Part shown: piece after piece, positions 1-12,874 of the stretch
Layout of the letters: the number at the start of each line of letters is the position of its first letter
Position numbering within the stretch: position 1 is the stretch's first letter
Assembly (NCBI RefSeq): GCF_008728515.1
Contig: NC_044990.1
Location: 9,941,156-10,005,155, forward strand
Source: Papio anubis
Lineage: Eukaryota; Chordata; Mammalia; Primates; Cercopithecidae
Direction of reading: 5' to 3'
DNA: 64,000 nucleotides
The notes under the pieces: generated by a model
What the model was told of the DNA's origin: nothing
The model's database searches: none
Seen by the model: the letters and a program-made list of their open reading frames with translations, nothing else
Made by a program: the position numbers and the translations under genes

Positions 1-373
1 TTAGTCCTCACATTCGTCCTGGTTGCAAGATTCTGCAGCACCTCCATGCAGAAGCCCCCTCTGAGGCAGGACTGGAACTCTGCTTTCTCCTTTTTTATCA
101 CTTTTTAAGAGCAGAGAAACCTTTCCCCAAAAGTCACCCAGTAGACTTCCACCTACGTCTGATTGGCCAAAGTTGTGTCAAACGCTTATGACTAAACCCA
201 AATCAGAGAGGAAAGTGGGTTGCCATGCTTGTCTCAGACTCCTTGATTCACCCACTGAGATGAGGGAGAAACTCCTCCTTTCATGAAGGGCATGACCCCC
301 AACACCTACTCGAAGGCAGAGTTCTGTTAGCCAGGGAAAGATGGGCAGAATGGTTGCTGGGTGGAAAAGCATG

Positions 374-793
374 TGCTATGGTTTGATGTTTGTCCCCTCC
401 AAACTCATGTTGAAATGTGATCCCCAGTGTTGGCGGTTGGGCCTAGTGGGAGGTGTCTGGGTCATGGGGGTGGATCCCTCATGAGTGGCTTGCTGCAGTC
501 GCCATGGTAATGAGTAAGTTCTTACTCTGCTAGTTCCTATGGGAGCTGGTTGTTTAAAGGAGGCTTGGCACCTCTTCTTCCTCTCTGTCTTGCTCCCTCT
601 TTCACCATGTGACATGCCTGCTCCCCCTTTGCCTTCTGCTATGATTGTAAGCTTCCTGAGGCCTCACCAGATGCAGATGCCAGCACCACACTTCTCGTAC
701 AGGCTGCAGAACTGTAAACCAAACAAACCTTTCTCTATAAATTACCCAGTCTCAGATATTTCTTTATAGCAACACAAAGTGAACTAACACAGC
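374..793 (+). mobile_element. Solo MST-type MaLR LTR
   Basis: It begins TGCTATGGTTTG and ends near AACTAACACA, with the familiar MST landmarks between: 'gatccccagtgttgg', 'gtcatgggggtggatccctcatgagtgg', 'ctggttgtttaaagg' and 'tataaattacccagtctcag'. The five-base duplication GCATG flanks it exactly (369-373 and 794-798). No internal MaLR sequence follows, so it is a solo LTR. Confidence 0.9.
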
Positions 794-798
794 ATGGC

Positions 799-2814
799 AG
801 GCACCAGTGTCTGCCTGTACAGTCTCCTGGTATTCCTCCTATGTCTCCAGCCGCTGCTCGGCTGGAGTGGCTTGTCTAGGCTGGAGTAGGTCTTAGAGCC
901 GTTGATCTGGCTGGATTTGCAGGGGGTGACTTCTCCCCATGTGTATTCATTTGGGTCCCAGCTAAAGTGATAGCAGCTACCAGAGGCAGACTCTTCTCAT
1001 AGTGATGACAGGAGGGCAAGTGGAAACTCCTGAAACCTTTTAAAGCCTAGGCTCACGACTGGCACCCTGCCACTTCTACCAGTTAGTCAAAGCAAGCTGC
1101 AAGACCAAGCCCAGAGTGAAGGGCAATGCATGATGCCTTTTGTAGGAGGATCCACAGAGTTATAGGGCAAAGAGTATGGATACAAGGAGCAGGAGGAATT
1201 GAGGCAATAATTCAGTCCACCTGAATATATACCACACCGGGAGAAGACAAAAGAGAAAGCCTGGGCTCAGGTTGAAGTGATGGAGTCCAGGGTGGAGCTG
1301 CCTCTCTCTCTATTCCTGGCTGCATCTCACTGTAATTCAGACTACACCGTATGTTCTCTTTGGAATAGACTACCCGATAGAGGCTCCATCTCTCCCAAAT
1401 GCGTTTGTTATTTATTCAGTAATTCCTGGACTACTTTCCAGGCTAGTGCCCTGGATGTTGATTCCTCTAGTATGGTTGTTATGGGAAACATTTCATTTCA
1501 CATCTGCTGACACAATTTGCTGTCTCTCTAAAAAAAAGAAAAAAAAGAAGAAGAAGAAGAAGAAAAGGAGAAAGAGAGAGAGGTTCATACTCCAACGGCT
1601 GTAAAGGATAAGGAGTAATTTATTCAGAGCTATATACAAATCAGACTATCGTCTTCCAGACAGAATCAATAATATAATTTTAAGCCCACACACATTTACA
1701 AACGCTAGCACTCCCGTGCAGCTGGGTTGCCATGGGCAACCAGGGCATGCCAGCTCCTGATCTGAAGCAGGCCGATGTCTCCCAGCCTTGTAAGCACATT
1801 CTGCAGACAGAATTCACAGAATTCAAGGGAGCTGAGGATGTTAGTGTTGGCTCTGATCTGACCGCCACACAAATGCACCCCTGTGATGGTTTGGATTAGC
1901 TCTTGTCTGAACTGCTTCGCTTTATTTCAACTTCTGTTTGCACAGGACATCTTCAGTCTCCCTTCTGTGTCTGCGTTCCAGCAGGCTGGAGACGGAGGGG
2001 GAGGTGTGTGAAGGACCTGTGGGCAAGGAGGAGAGCAGGTAATGAGAGCTCCACCCACAGCCACTGGTGATCACAGCAGCCAAGGGTGGGGCTCAGGCCC
2101 ACCGGGGACAGGCTGGGTGCTAAACCAATGGATCTTCCCAGTAAGAACTGGGCCCAGTGGATCTTCCCAATAAGAGAGCCTAATGGGGTGTTGGGAGTGG
2201 ATGTGTGTTGGATGTGAAAACAAGAGCCAGACATAGGAAGGCAGGAAGGAGAGAAGAGGGTGGTCTGGCAAACGCAAACATTGGGAGCAGGTGGGGACAG
2301 GCAGGTCCTGGTAAAAGGACTGAGGAATGGGGAGAGTGCACAGGAATGACCCGTGATGGTTGCATTTGGATATGTCAGTACAAACCTAAATACACTGTCA
2401 AAGGAAGCCTGAATTAGAAATTTCCTGGTGAGGAAGCCTCTGACCTTCACAAAAACATGAAAACATTTAATGAAGAATGCAGAGATTTTTTTTTAATTAG
2501 GTAGTATGATAAAATCATGTGACCTGTCCCTACCCAACTGGACCTAGTCTTGGTCAGACACAAAGAGGTACAGATGGATAGAGAGGCCTGGGCTGTATCC
2601 CACACCCACCACTGAACCAGAATAGCCTTGACCTGTAACAGAGGCTTCGACCTCCATGTCCACATCTGCTGCAGTGGAGAGGTGCCTTGGGTGGGAAAAC
2701 CGAGCAGAAGGTCTTAGGGGAGACTGGGCGGGCGAGGGGACCTGGAAGCCTGGGGTTTGTGTGAGTTGGGGTGGGGGAGACTCATCAGAAAAGTCTTTAA
2801 AGTGCAGCAGAAAA
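799..2814. other. No gene recognised
   Basis: Mostly unique-looking sequence apart from the purine tract at 1531-1585. Open frames such as the one on the minus strand at 1953-2450 show no recognisable protein pattern or splice context. Nothing functional could be supported. Confidence 0.6.
1531..1585 (+). repeat. Purine-rich (AAG)n / (AG)n tract
   Basis: A-rich sequence grades into about six AAG triplets and then AGAG dinucleotides. It is a low-complexity microsatellite with all purines on the + strand. Confidence 0.85.
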
Positions 2815-2925
2815 ATGGTAGGAAGCTCTTGGAGATCACCTGGTCCAACCACCTCATTTCACAGACAAGAAAGTTCAGATCACAGAAGTTAAGTAATTTG
2901 CCCAAGGTCAGAAAACCTGAGAGAG
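2815..2925 (-). repeat. MIR fragment
   Basis: Contains 'cctcatttcacagacaagaaa' to 'aagtaatttgcccaaggtcag', the reverse complement of the MIR core. Confidence 0.8.
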
Positions 2926-4289
2926 GCAGGTGGAAGGCAGTGGAGGCCGTACTGACCACGGGGCGAGGGAAGCCCCAGGCTCCAAGCAGGGGGTGGCATG
3001 AGGAAAGGAAGGGTCAGGAAAGTGGTCTGGGATCCAGAAGGATCGTGGAGAAAGGCAAAAATTAGGGGGCCCCAGAAATCACTGCTGTCGGGGGTCACAG
3101 TGACAGCAGACCACAGGAGGACAGTAGCTAATGACATGGTCCTGGGCAGATAAAGGGGATGAGGGTGAGAAAGAAGAAAATCATGGCTGGACTTCTGAGT
3201 GTCGGTGGCGGGTCAGATGGTGCTTCCGTTTCCGGGAGAGTAAAAGATGACTCTGGTTGGGAGGCTGGGCGGCTCGTTGGATGGTGGGACCATTCCTAGG
3301 GAATGAGGCTGCAGCAGCTCCCAGCATGCTGAAGATGGAGGAGCCAGTCAGACAACCCGGGGAGAAATCCTGCCTCCAGGGAAGGCTGCCCTGCACCTTT
3401 AGGATCAGTAGGACCCCCACCCACCATGCGTCACTCATGCTAGGGCAAGCTGCAATGTCTCTGGCTCCAAGGCTTGTCTCTGACTCTTATCTCCCTTGTT
3501 CCTAAATCCTCTGGCTTCATATTTTCCAGTATAGACCCCAAATTCTGATCTTCTGTTAATCTGCGTGCACAATCACCTCTGAAGTACTAATCTCGACCAT
3601 TGCCATCAGATGCCTGATTCCTTGTGCACACAGACATCCATGACACCAACATTTCTGCAGGAGGACAAGACACCCTTTCCCACTGTCTGTCCTGAGGGAC
3701 CCCTTTTCTGAGTAACCTCACCCTGCTGTGATGGTGCCTCCTATAGCTCTCCCGAGCTCCAGACCTTTATTGCTAATTTCCTGGTAAGCCTCTCTACCCA
3801 GATATCTCAAAAGGGGCTTTGATGACTCCAGGGGAATCAATGATCTTAAACTGCACTTCTTTTCTCCTTTTCTCACAGCCTCTTCCCCTGTGTCAGTCAG
3901 AGCCCTGGAGCCATCCTTCTTCTCCCCAAGCCCTGCAGTCACTGCTGCTGCTGGTCTCCAGCCCCCCTGCCCTGCCTTGGTGCAGGTCCCCTGCAGTTCT
4001 GTCCTGGGCTGCTGCAAAGGGTCTCCTTCCCTTCCAATCTCTCCTTCATGCTGCAGGGAAAATGGTCTTTCTCCGAAGCCTTGCTGAGACGGCTCTTCAT
4101 TTTCTTAGGGATGATGAAATCCAACCTCCTTAATATGACCTGCACTTTCCTTCAGGATCCCACCCCTACACATTTTTTGGTCTTATCTCTTTCCCTTTCC
4201 TGGCTGGCGCCAGAATTTACTCATGCTTAACCACTAGCAGCTCCATGATTACATAGAGCATCCAGCTTATTGTTGCTTCTGCACTGTTG
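2926..4289. other. No gene recognised
   Basis: Unique-looking sequence of moderate GC. The C/T-rich stretch at 3850-4090 gives short chance frames on both strands. No promoter, RNA gene or exon could be supported. Confidence 0.5.
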
Positions 4290-4590
4290 TACTTGTTCTG
4301 TCTGTTCCTGGAAGAACAGCCCCTCTTGTCTGCCTGAAAAACTAATACTTACCCTTCCAATGACTTCTCCTTTGGGAAGCACCTCCCCAACCGACCTTGG
4401 CAGCCAGAGGTAAGGGCTTCCTCTCTGTGTTGTTGAAGAGCTCCAAGGACAGCCTCTGACATGGCACTTACTGCACCGTAATATTGTTGGCTCCCCTCTC
4501 TGTCCTGGGTTTTGTCTTCATTGTCTCGGCAGCTAGCACATTGTCTGGTGTAGGGTATATTTTTAATAAATGCTGGTCAAAGTAAGATGA
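4290..4590 (+). repeat. L2 LINE 3' fragment
   Basis: Features typical of the L2 3' end appear in order: 'acttctcctttgggaagcacctcccc', 'gcacttactgcaccgtaatattgt', and the terminal 'tgtctggtgtagggtatatttttaataaatgctgg'. Confidence 0.75.
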
Positions 4591-4894
4591 TGGAGGAAGA
4601 CATGAGTGAAGAGTTCCAGCAGTGCTCCCTCACTGTGCCCACTCCCATTCTGAAGGAGCTGCTTTCAATGTTGAACAGAGGCTGACTCCCAAGTAAACCA
4701 TCCCCCGCAGACTAGCTGCAGCTTTGTGGGTACAGATTCTGCTAAGTTGGGTAACGGTTGGGATAGCAACAGTATTTAGAACCAGAACAAAACCTAGGGA
4801 TTCCTTAGCACACCTTCTCATTTTAGGAGCAAGGCTCAGAGGGTGAGGCAGCATGGCCAAGGTCACATGACTGGATAGTTAGAAAGTCACTTCA

Positions 4895-5201
4895 ACCAGG
4901 CACAGTGACTCACACCTGTAATCCTAGCACTTTGGGAGGCCAAAGCCAAGTGGATCGCTGGAGCCCAGGAGTTCAAGGCCAGCCTGAGCAATATAGTGAG
5001 ACTTTATCTCTACAGAAGATTTAAAAACTAGCCAGGCATGGTGGTGCATGCCTGTGGCCCTAGCCACTTGGGGGAGCTGAGCTTGAGCCCAGGAGGTCAA
5101 GGCTGCAGGGAGCTGGGATCACATCACTCCACTCCAGTCTGGGAACACAGTGAGATCCTATCTCAAAAAAAAAAAAAAAAAAAAAAAGAAAGAAAGAAAG
5201 T
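4895..5201 (+). mobile_element. Alu, older subfamily (J/S)
   Basis: Full dimeric Alu with a poly(A) tail grading into (GAAA)n. The flanks 'aagtcacttcaac' and 'aagtcacttgaac' are a near-perfect target-site duplication. Divergence from the Alu consensus is high. Confidence 0.92.
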
Positions 5202-5439
5202 CACTTGAACACATATCAGACCTAAAGTTCCTTGGTCTTTTTCTTGCAAACCTTCTGCTTGCTACAAATGGAGGGGCTAATTCTTTCATTTAAACAATAC
5301 TTTTTTTTTTCTGGCTACAGAATAAGTGTTCATTATAGAAAATTATAAACTGATTGTTTAGACTCACTGTAGAAAATAAAGAGAAAAGCAAAGAGAAGAA
5401 GATAGGAATCATGTGTGAACATTCTACCAGAAAGACAAT

Positions 5440-5690
5440 TAGTTCCTTCTATTTTGGCTTTTTGAATTGCAAGGAACAGAATCCCCTGGAGTTGACTCAA
5501 GCCAAAGGGTTTTGTGGTAGGGACACAGGTGGAATAACAAAGAATCTCACAGAAATCTTAGAGCAAGAAGCTGTTTCAGGGCTGGTCCTTATTAAGCTGG
5601 AGGGAGAGTGGCTTTGGATTCAAAGGATATTCAGGGATCCAAGAATAAATAGCTCAGAATTTTTACCCTGAAGCCCCACTGTTTATACAA
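5440..5690. repeat. Possible ancient interspersed repeat
   Basis: The 'ggctttttgaattgcaaggaacagaatcc...gactcaagccaaa' pattern recurs in primate DNA as an old dispersed repeat, and a similar start occurs at 20455. I cannot name the family. Confidence 0.35.
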
Positions 5691-5904
5691 CCCAGCTTAC
5701 TCCACATACCTGCTTCTTTCGGTCCCACCAGGATACTTTGCAAATGTGCTAGTTTAGACACTGAGAGAGACTTGCGTTGGTCCAGCCCATCTTTTCAACA
5801 GTCCTTGGATTGATGGACATCCTTTATACTGTGCCCAATCAGCTGTGAGCTAGAGCGTCAAGGGCTTGTGACCAGCCTCTTGTAGGATAGTAGGAGGCTG
5901 TCCT

Positions 5905-6075
5905 GGCTTCAATGATAATAATGATAATAGTCAACATGCATGGAGCACCTGCTACATGCCTTGCACTACTCTAAACACTGCACGCATGTTATAACATTTG
6001 CTTTACTCTTCGCTCTATGAGGCAGGCACCGTGATGATCACCACTTGACAGTTGGGGAAAGTAAATATCGTAACC
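5905..6075 (-). repeat. MIR fragment
   Basis: Reverse-strand MIR: 'gataatagtcaacatgcatggagcacctgctacatgcc' through 'ctatgaggcaggcaccgtgatgatcaccacttgacag'. Confidence 0.75.
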
Positions 6076-6446
6076 CATACAGCTGTAGCTCTATACTCGA
6101 CTGCCCCAGCTAAAACTGTGATGCACCTATAATGCTCCCATCTCCTATCCTTCTTTCCCCCGTCAGTCCCCTTCCTGCCAAGTCCCAGTGCTCTCACTTT
6201 GGTTGCCCCAAGTACCTCGTTTAAGTGCTCCATGCTCCAGAATCATCTCTACTCTCTCACTTCTCTCCCATCTGCCCAAATCCTGCTTCACTCAATTCAT
6301 CCCGTCTCTCCATTCTCCCTTTACCTGACCCCAGAGAAGCCTGGTCTGGCCTTTTGGAGTGTAGGGCCTGCCATTAGTAGAGGATTCTTTCTTCTAGGTA
6401 GACTCTGTGTTCTTTGGACGTGGTGAAATAAAATATCAGGGCACTG

Positions 6447-6740
6447 GACTGGGTGCGGTGGCTCACCCCTATATAATCCCAGCACTTTGGGAGGCCAAGG
6501 CGGGTGGATCATGAGGTCAAGAGATCGACACCATCCTGGCCAACATGGTGAAACCCCATCTCTACTAAAAATACAAAAATTAGCTGGGCATGGTGACACC
6601 TGCCTGTAGCCCCAGCTACTTGGGAGGCTAAAGCAGGAGAATTGCTTGAACCCGGGAGGTGGAGGTTGCAGGGAGATGAGATGGCACTACTGTACTCCAG
6701 CCTGGTGACAGAGAGAGACTCCGTTTAAAAAAAAAAATCA
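6447..6740 (+). mobile_element. Alu (S-type)
   Basis: Full Alu from 'ggactgggtgcggtggctc' to an A-tail at about 6728-6738. The flanks 'aaatatcagggcac' and 'aaaatcagggtacc' look like a diverged target-site duplication. Confidence 0.92.
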
Positions 6741-7612
6741 GGGTACCAAGAGTAAGTGAGTCCTTAAAGGGTTTCTGGGCCCTGTAGAATGGATCCTACA
6801 CGCAGAATCCAAGCCACATCCAGGTTTTACCATGATGCTCCCAGCCTCCTGCCTAAAGGGGGCACTGTTAATCACCCACAAATCCTGCACCCTGAAGATG
6901 GCAGTCCTCTGATGACAGGGGACAGAAGCCCTGCAGTCCAGCTTATAACCTATAGCTGGGCCCTAAAGGAGACAACTTCCTTTCCCCTGAGCCAAGTTAT
7001 GGGCAAGATGAAATGAGCTTGCAAACTTCTGCGGCCTTATTTGGCAACCAGAGAGATGAGTATTCCCCTAATCTCTCTATTTCAAGAAGATCCAGCAAGC
7101 AAGATCTTTAAACGAAGAAAGTTTAAGCAAGGGACTAGTAGGCATTATGCTCTCCTAAGCACAGATCTGCAAGGGCACAGTGCTGGGGCATAGAAGACGA
7201 GAATCTATTGTTGCCTCTGTTTCCTCAAGACAGAAACAGTCACATGGAAGAACTGCAATCTCAGGCACCTTTGGGAATTTTCCTGAGCAGCTCCCAAAGT
7301 GCTGTTGTAAAATTAACTGTAATTAGGATTATTGCTTAAACAAACTGTCACATATCTAATTACCATGTAATACAATCAAACTTATCATGAAATACATGTC
7401 AGATTCACTTTGATGTAGACTTTATGTGATTACAATCTTTACCTACTGTGGATTTTTTTCTTAGTAGTTTACTACTTACTTGTTATATTACATGTGCAGA
7501 ATTAAAAGTGTTTAAGAAATGAGTGGCTGGGATAGAGAACTCTTTCTTGTCCTGTTTTTCATTCATTATTTATGAATAAATAAGAAAAAAGTATTATTTT
7601 TATGATTATCTT

Positions 7613-7732
7613 TTGAGACAGAGTCTTGCTATGTTGTCCAGGCTGGTCTCGATCTCTCCTGGGTTCAAGTGATCCTCCTGCCTCGGCCTCCTGAGTAGCT
7701 GGGAATACAGGCAGGTGCCACCGTGCCAGGCT
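7613..7732 (-). mobile_element. Alu monomer-like fragment
   Basis: About 120 bp resembling one Alu arm on the minus strand: 'gagacagagtcttgctatgttgtccaggctgg' to 'aggtgccaccgtgccaggct'. It lacks the second arm, so it is a free monomer or truncated copy. Confidence 0.8.
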
Positions 7733-7944
7733 CCTGCTTTTCTTTCTTTTCTTCCTAAAGTGGGTGAAAAAGGGCTTTCAGCCCGATGTCTTCCATCTTG
7801 TTCAGTAAAGGCAGAGAGCCTATCCCCCTACCCTCCAGAGTCATTTTCGTGGTTGGAACCACCTCTGGGAAGATGGCTGTTGTGCTGCACAGAAGGGAGT
7901 CGCATGCGGGCTGGGTGGGCCCAGTCTCACTGAGACCCTGATGG

Positions 7945-8235
7945 GCCTGTGTCTCGGGTGGGGTCTGCGCAGCACCCTGAACACAGCGGCGATCCTGAGG
8001 GACCCGTGATGCATCTAGCCCAAACCTGCCCCGCTGGGTCTCGGCCGGTGGACGAGCAGGGGCCGCCAAGTGCCGACCCCCGGGTTGGCTGCTGTGGGCC
8101 TGCCTCACCCGGCGGAGAACGCACAGCCACTCCATGGGAACCGAGGAGCTCCCGCACCGCACAGTCCTGGCTCGGAGCCCAAGCACAGAAAAGGTAGGGG
8201 CGCAGCCACATCGGTGGGCCAGGGCAGTCTGCCAG
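7945..8235. promoter_or_regulatory. Small CpG-island-like patch
   Basis: I count about 21 CpG in roughly 290 bases at about two-thirds GC, an observed/expected ratio near 0.65 (hand estimate). Surrounding DNA is CpG-poor. It contains no Alu. A donor-like AAAAG|GTAGGG lies at 8194-8200 on the + strand, so a promoter with a first exon reading rightwards is conceivable. It is 17 kb upstream of the first WD-gene exon found. The overlapping open frames on both strands have no recognisable product. Confidence 0.45.
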
Positions 8236-8299
8236 GCGGGGCCTTGGGACTGGGCTGGAATCCCCTAGGCAAGGCCAGGAAGTTAGCCTTCTGCCAATG

Positions 8300-9700
8300 A
8301 CCCCGTTTAAATCCCAGGTCCAGAACAGGTGCTTGGTGGCCTTCTGCAGAAGGTGGCATCCCGCCTTTGCTGCCTATAACCCCCCTCCCCAAACTCACAC
8401 ACCTCCCAGCCACCTCCGTACCCACGTGGTGTGCTTCTGCCAGCTTCTTCCTCTGGCTTTCCCATACCCACCAATACTTCCCTTCCTATGCCCACTTCCT
8501 TTCCAGTCCAATCCCATTCTTTACTTTCCAGAGTGACAATCACCTCTTTGGATAAATCAGATTCATGCTAACAATGTTAGTGTGTAAATAATTTCCAGCA
8601 ATCCACTGCACTTGATTTCAATTCAGCAAACATTTATGGAGCAATTCCATAGACTGAGCCCTAGAGAAAAATCAAACTTAAACGAAATCCAGCCCCTCAA
8701 GGCTTTACACAGCTAGCGCAATTTTTCCTCAAAAGAGATGTTTTTAGGTGGTACCATAATGAGATTTTTAAAATTTTAATAATGTCATTTACATGTTAAC
8801 ATGCTGTAAGAGTATAACAAGTCCATGAAATCCATTATTTCAAGATTACTTTTGTTTAGAATGAGGCTAAAGACGGTAGTATAGAAAATAAGTGAGGCTA
8901 CTTAAAGAAAAATATTCAGTAAATAACACCGAAATGGCAAAATCTGTGCAGATGGTGGCCTCATGGCTAATTTTTAGGAAGCAGGAACTCAATAGGAGAG
9001 GAAGACTGTATCCAAAAGACACGTAATCCTAACAGGGAAACTGAGAGGGGGAAATTACTTGTGGTTTTGGGAACAAGGAAGGCTTCTTGGAGGAGGTAGC
9101 ATTTGAGATGGGCCTTGAAGGACAGCAGAAATAAGACTAACGTTGAACAGTAAGGTGGAAATGGATTATAAGAAGTTAAGAATTGGGTTTTGTTCCTTTT
9201 GCCTTAGTTACCTGTGCAAATAATATTTCAAAAGAGGCTTTCCTGAAGGCAAGGATCTTCCTACTGTGGGTGAGATCACTGGAATATGATTGGCATCTAA
9301 AATACTGACCAACAGTTACTGTCGGAGTGCAGCTTCCAGGATAAGCACAAGCAGTGTGAAACTTTTGCTTCCAAGTGAAGATGGAGTCATTTGAGTCCTG
9401 TGAAATGGTCACAGTCAAGAAAGTCTGAAACCTGTTGCCTGTGTGATGCACTTTCAAGCATGGTGAAGCCTCACGAGGAATCTATCGCTGGTCCCCTCTC
9501 AAGTTGGGGCACATAGAAGTCATCTGTGTGGGCTCCACTTCAACCTTCCCTTTCCCAGCAAGTCTTTTTTCAGTCTGCTGGGATAAAGTAGGAAGGTTTG
9601 GTAGCTGTCAGAGGAAGAGGGAGCTCTGTGGGGCATACTTCATGGTTGAGAGAGTTTTTAACTGTGGTCAAGCTGGGTTTTTTGGTTTTTGGGGGTTTTT
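8300..9700. other. No gene recognised
   Basis: AT-rich unique-looking DNA. At about 9050-9135 the text 'gcttcttggaggaggtagcatttgagatgggccttgaaggacag' looks like a minus-strand L2 remnant. Nothing else could be supported. Confidence 0.5.
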
Positions 9701-9714
9701 TTTAGCTTTATTTA

Positions 9715-10235
9715 TCAACTAGATATACAATATTGAGCTTTTTTATTGATCTTTATCAACTTGCTTTATTTATCAACTAGATATATAATAAACTGTGCAT
9801 ATTGAATGTATACAATTTGATGAATTTGGACAAATGCATGAAACCATCATCACAAAAAAGGTAATAAACATATCCATGACCTCCAAAACTTTCCCCATGC
9901 CGTGTGTGTGTGTGTGTGTGTGTGTTAAAAGCACTTACTATGAGATCTACCCTATTAACAAATTTGTAAGTGCATTCAGTATTGTTGACTTTGGTAGTAT
10001 CGTTGGCTATAGGTGAAATGCTATACAGCAGATCCCTAGAACTAATTCATCTTGCATAACTGAAACTTTATAGAGGTTCCTCAAAGAATTAAAAATAGAA
10101 CTACCAAATGATCCAGCAATCCGACTTCTGAACGTATACCCAAAAGAAGTGAAATCAGGATCTCAAAGAGATGTCTGCACACCCATGTTCGTAGCAGCAC
10201 TGTTGACAATAGCCAAGACATGGAAATAACTCCAC
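9715..10235 (+). mobile_element. Old L1 fragments (3'UTR-like then ORF2 piece)
   Basis: 9780-10080 resembles L1 3' sequence ('cagatccctagaactaattcatcttgcataactgaaac'). It is followed by a separate ORF2 piece: 'ctaccaaatgatccagcaatccgacttctg' to 'caatagccaagacatgg'. The order is not that of an intact element, so these are two fragments or a rearranged copy. Coding potential is lost. Confidence 0.75.
9902..9925 (+). repeat. (GT)n microsatellite
   Basis: Eleven to twelve uninterrupted GT units inside the L1 3'-like sequence. Confidence 0.95.
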
Positions 10236-12009
10236 CTGGTTTCCATCCTTTGCTAATTGGGTTAGCCAGTTCGGGGACTGCACTTACCCAAGCCATATTG
10301 CTTGTGACTGGACTGTGTTTGGTGGGGTGCCTCTGAGGCCCGAGGCTCCTCATTGCCAGCTTGGAATAGTGACAGGATCTAAAGCTCCCAGCGTGAGGTG
10401 TGTGTGGGCTGGTGCAGGATCCAGGCTGTGTGGGAGGACGTGGGATGATGCCACTTCAAAGTAAAAAGGGATGGCCTCAGTGGCACACGTTTAAATTCGC
10501 TGCAGAAAAATAAGCACACAGCAGCTATTTTTAATTTGCCTTAGAACATACGAGAGCCAGCATTGCTCATGGAGCAGAATATTGGCTTTGGATAGAGGAG
10601 ATGAAGAGGTTCTGAGCTTCACCGCTCACTTCTTTGCTGAGAGACACTGGGAAAGAGCCCAGGAGAGACAGCAAGCAGCTGAACTGGGCCATTTGTGAGC
10701 TGGTACGAGTTCACCTTCAGTGTCGCCATACTCCTTCCATCTCTGAGGACCCCAAGCTTGTTCCCCTACCTGCAGGTCAACTCCTTCGTATAGTACTCCT
10801 CCCTCTCTCAGGGTCTGCTCCCAGGCAAAGTTCTGGAAGTTGCTTTCTCAGTCTGGTGTAAAAGACTGATAATAGCTTGCAGGTACCTTTGCAGACGTTT
10901 TTGTATTTTGGCAAGACTGAATACCTTAATGGCAAGCTGTGCCGCTCCAGTTGGCCTGCCCGGCACATCAGCGGGGAGCATGTCTGTAAGGGGAGGGGCC
11001 TTTCCTTACACAGCTGGAACACAGCATGTAGTAGCTGTTTATTCCACCTCTGCAGAGAGTCAGATCTAGTTGACACTACTTAGAATTAGATTTTTAAAGC
11101 TGGAAAGAACCTGGTCGAATTTCCTTCCATTAACGATAAAGAAACAGACCTGGAGGCCTGATATCACTTCGGTTCAATTCGATAGGTGTTTTCTGAGCAC
11201 CTACTGTGTGCCAGACACCAGCCTGACATAAGAGAAGCAATGAGTGATATGATATGGCACCTTCCCTCCATCTTCTCACCCTCACGCAGCCAGGCAGGGC
11301 AGACGCAGGACCGCATCCTTGCTTCTACGGGCAGGTCCACTAAGAGTGGGCAGACAGACCACCAGTAGCGCCAGCATTGGAAATGATTCTTCAATTTGCT
11401 AGAACTATGAAGAATGACTCATACAGCACTCCCAGAAGGGTACTGTCTTTGTCATGTCTCTGAAATCTTGGGAAATAAAGTTAGATCTCGAATGCAGGGA
11501 TTAGGGACACAAACCCAGGAAGTTCATAACTGTAAGCTTCCCTCAATCCAGTTGAATTCAACAAATATTTGTTGAGTGCTTGTTTGTGCCCATTACTGAG
11601 AAGGTTACCAAGAGCACAGAAAATACCTGTCGAATGGCTAACATAAGAAAGTCTCGTGGCAAAGCGTGATGTGATTTTCAAACTGCAGCTCTCTGCCCAC
11701 TAGTGAGTTATGACATCGGCTTAGTGTATAGTAGACACAGCTTAGGGGTAGAGAAAAGGAAATAGAATAGAATAGGAAAAAAATAAGAGCACATTACACA
11801 AATTAAAGGTCTATAGTGTTTCACAAAATATGGTGTATGTGTGTGTGTATATATATAATCGATAACATGTGTGCATATATATGTTTAACAGATTCTTACT
11901 GAGGGTTGTGATATAAGAGAAAATTTGAAAATCATGATTTACAACACATACCAAAGGAAGGGGTGATGCTTCAGACTATGTGCCTGTGGTAGAACCAACT
12001 AGAATGTAA
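10236..12009. other. Mostly unremarkable sequence
   Basis: Contains an L2-like minus-strand scrap at about 11540-11620 ('caacaaatatttgttgagtgctt') and a short TG/TA tract at about 11830-11885. No exon or RNA gene was recognised. Confidence 0.5.
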
Positions 12010-12014
12010 GTTAA

Positions 12015-12350
12015 CAGACAGTGTATCAGTTATGGATTGCCAGAGTCATGCTGCATAACACATAACCACAAAACCTCAGTGGCACACAACAGTACTCACT
12101 GGTTTTCTCAGGTGCCTGCTCATCAGCTGGAGAATTCTGTTGGCTGTAGCTGGCTGGCTCACACATCTGAAACCCAGCAGGCCATTGGCTGGCCTAAGAT
12201 GAACTTGGCTGGGAACGGGAGCCCCTTGGCTTGCTCCATGTATCTCTCCTCTTCCAGCAGACGAGCGTGGGCATGTTCTCACGGAGTTCAAATGAGCTAG
12301 AGGACACACCCGTTGTGCATACCTTTTAAAGCCTCTTTGGCATCATGTTT
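12015..12350. repeat. Ancient LTR-like repeat, family unassigned
   Basis: The 'gtatcagttatggattgccagagtcatgctgcataacacataaccacaaaacctcagtggc' opening and the 'ctgctcatcagctggagaattctgttggctg' body match a pattern common to old mammalian LTR or DNA repeats, but I cannot name it. Confidence 0.45.
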
Positions 12351-12874
12351 TCTAATTTTCCACTCACCAAAGTCACAAGCCAAGCCCCAAATTATATGGC
12401 AGACTGTGGGCCATTTTTACAGTTTACAACAATGAGCAGGAAGGTTGGATTTGGTCTGATTCATCCTGTCCCCAAACTCTTGGCCTTCCCTTTTTTTTAT
12501 CTTTATTTGAACATCTGGTGCCTAGAACTCCAGAGGGTATGGCTAGAGCCTTTGTTCTCGTTGCAACTAACAGGTGGAAAAGTTACAGGTGGACAGCAAA
12601 GAGGTGCCCTCAGGAGACCCACTAGAAAGAAGATACAATACAGGACCTGGCAGGGACCTGGCATCTCCTGGCAGGGCAGGGCTGGGTGGAGGACAGTCAG
12701 GAGAGAGGATATGAGGGAATCTACAGGAGGGAAGTTGACAACTTGGAATATCCCTGTTCTTCCCAATTTTGTGTTCAATTCAAGGAGGCAGTTTCAATCA
12801 ACTTGTTCCAGGAAGAGGATAAATTAATCCCATTTCTAGTGTAGACAAAAACAAGCCTTCTATTCCTGCCACTA

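Noticed and set aside
1953..2450. 165-codon minus-strand frame
   Set aside because: No recognisable motif, no splice or promoter context, and overlapping open frames on both strands suggest a chance stop-poor stretch.
7755..8186. 143-codon minus-strand frame over the CpG-rich patch
   Set aside because: High GC removes stops by chance; frames are open on both strands and no domain is recognisable.
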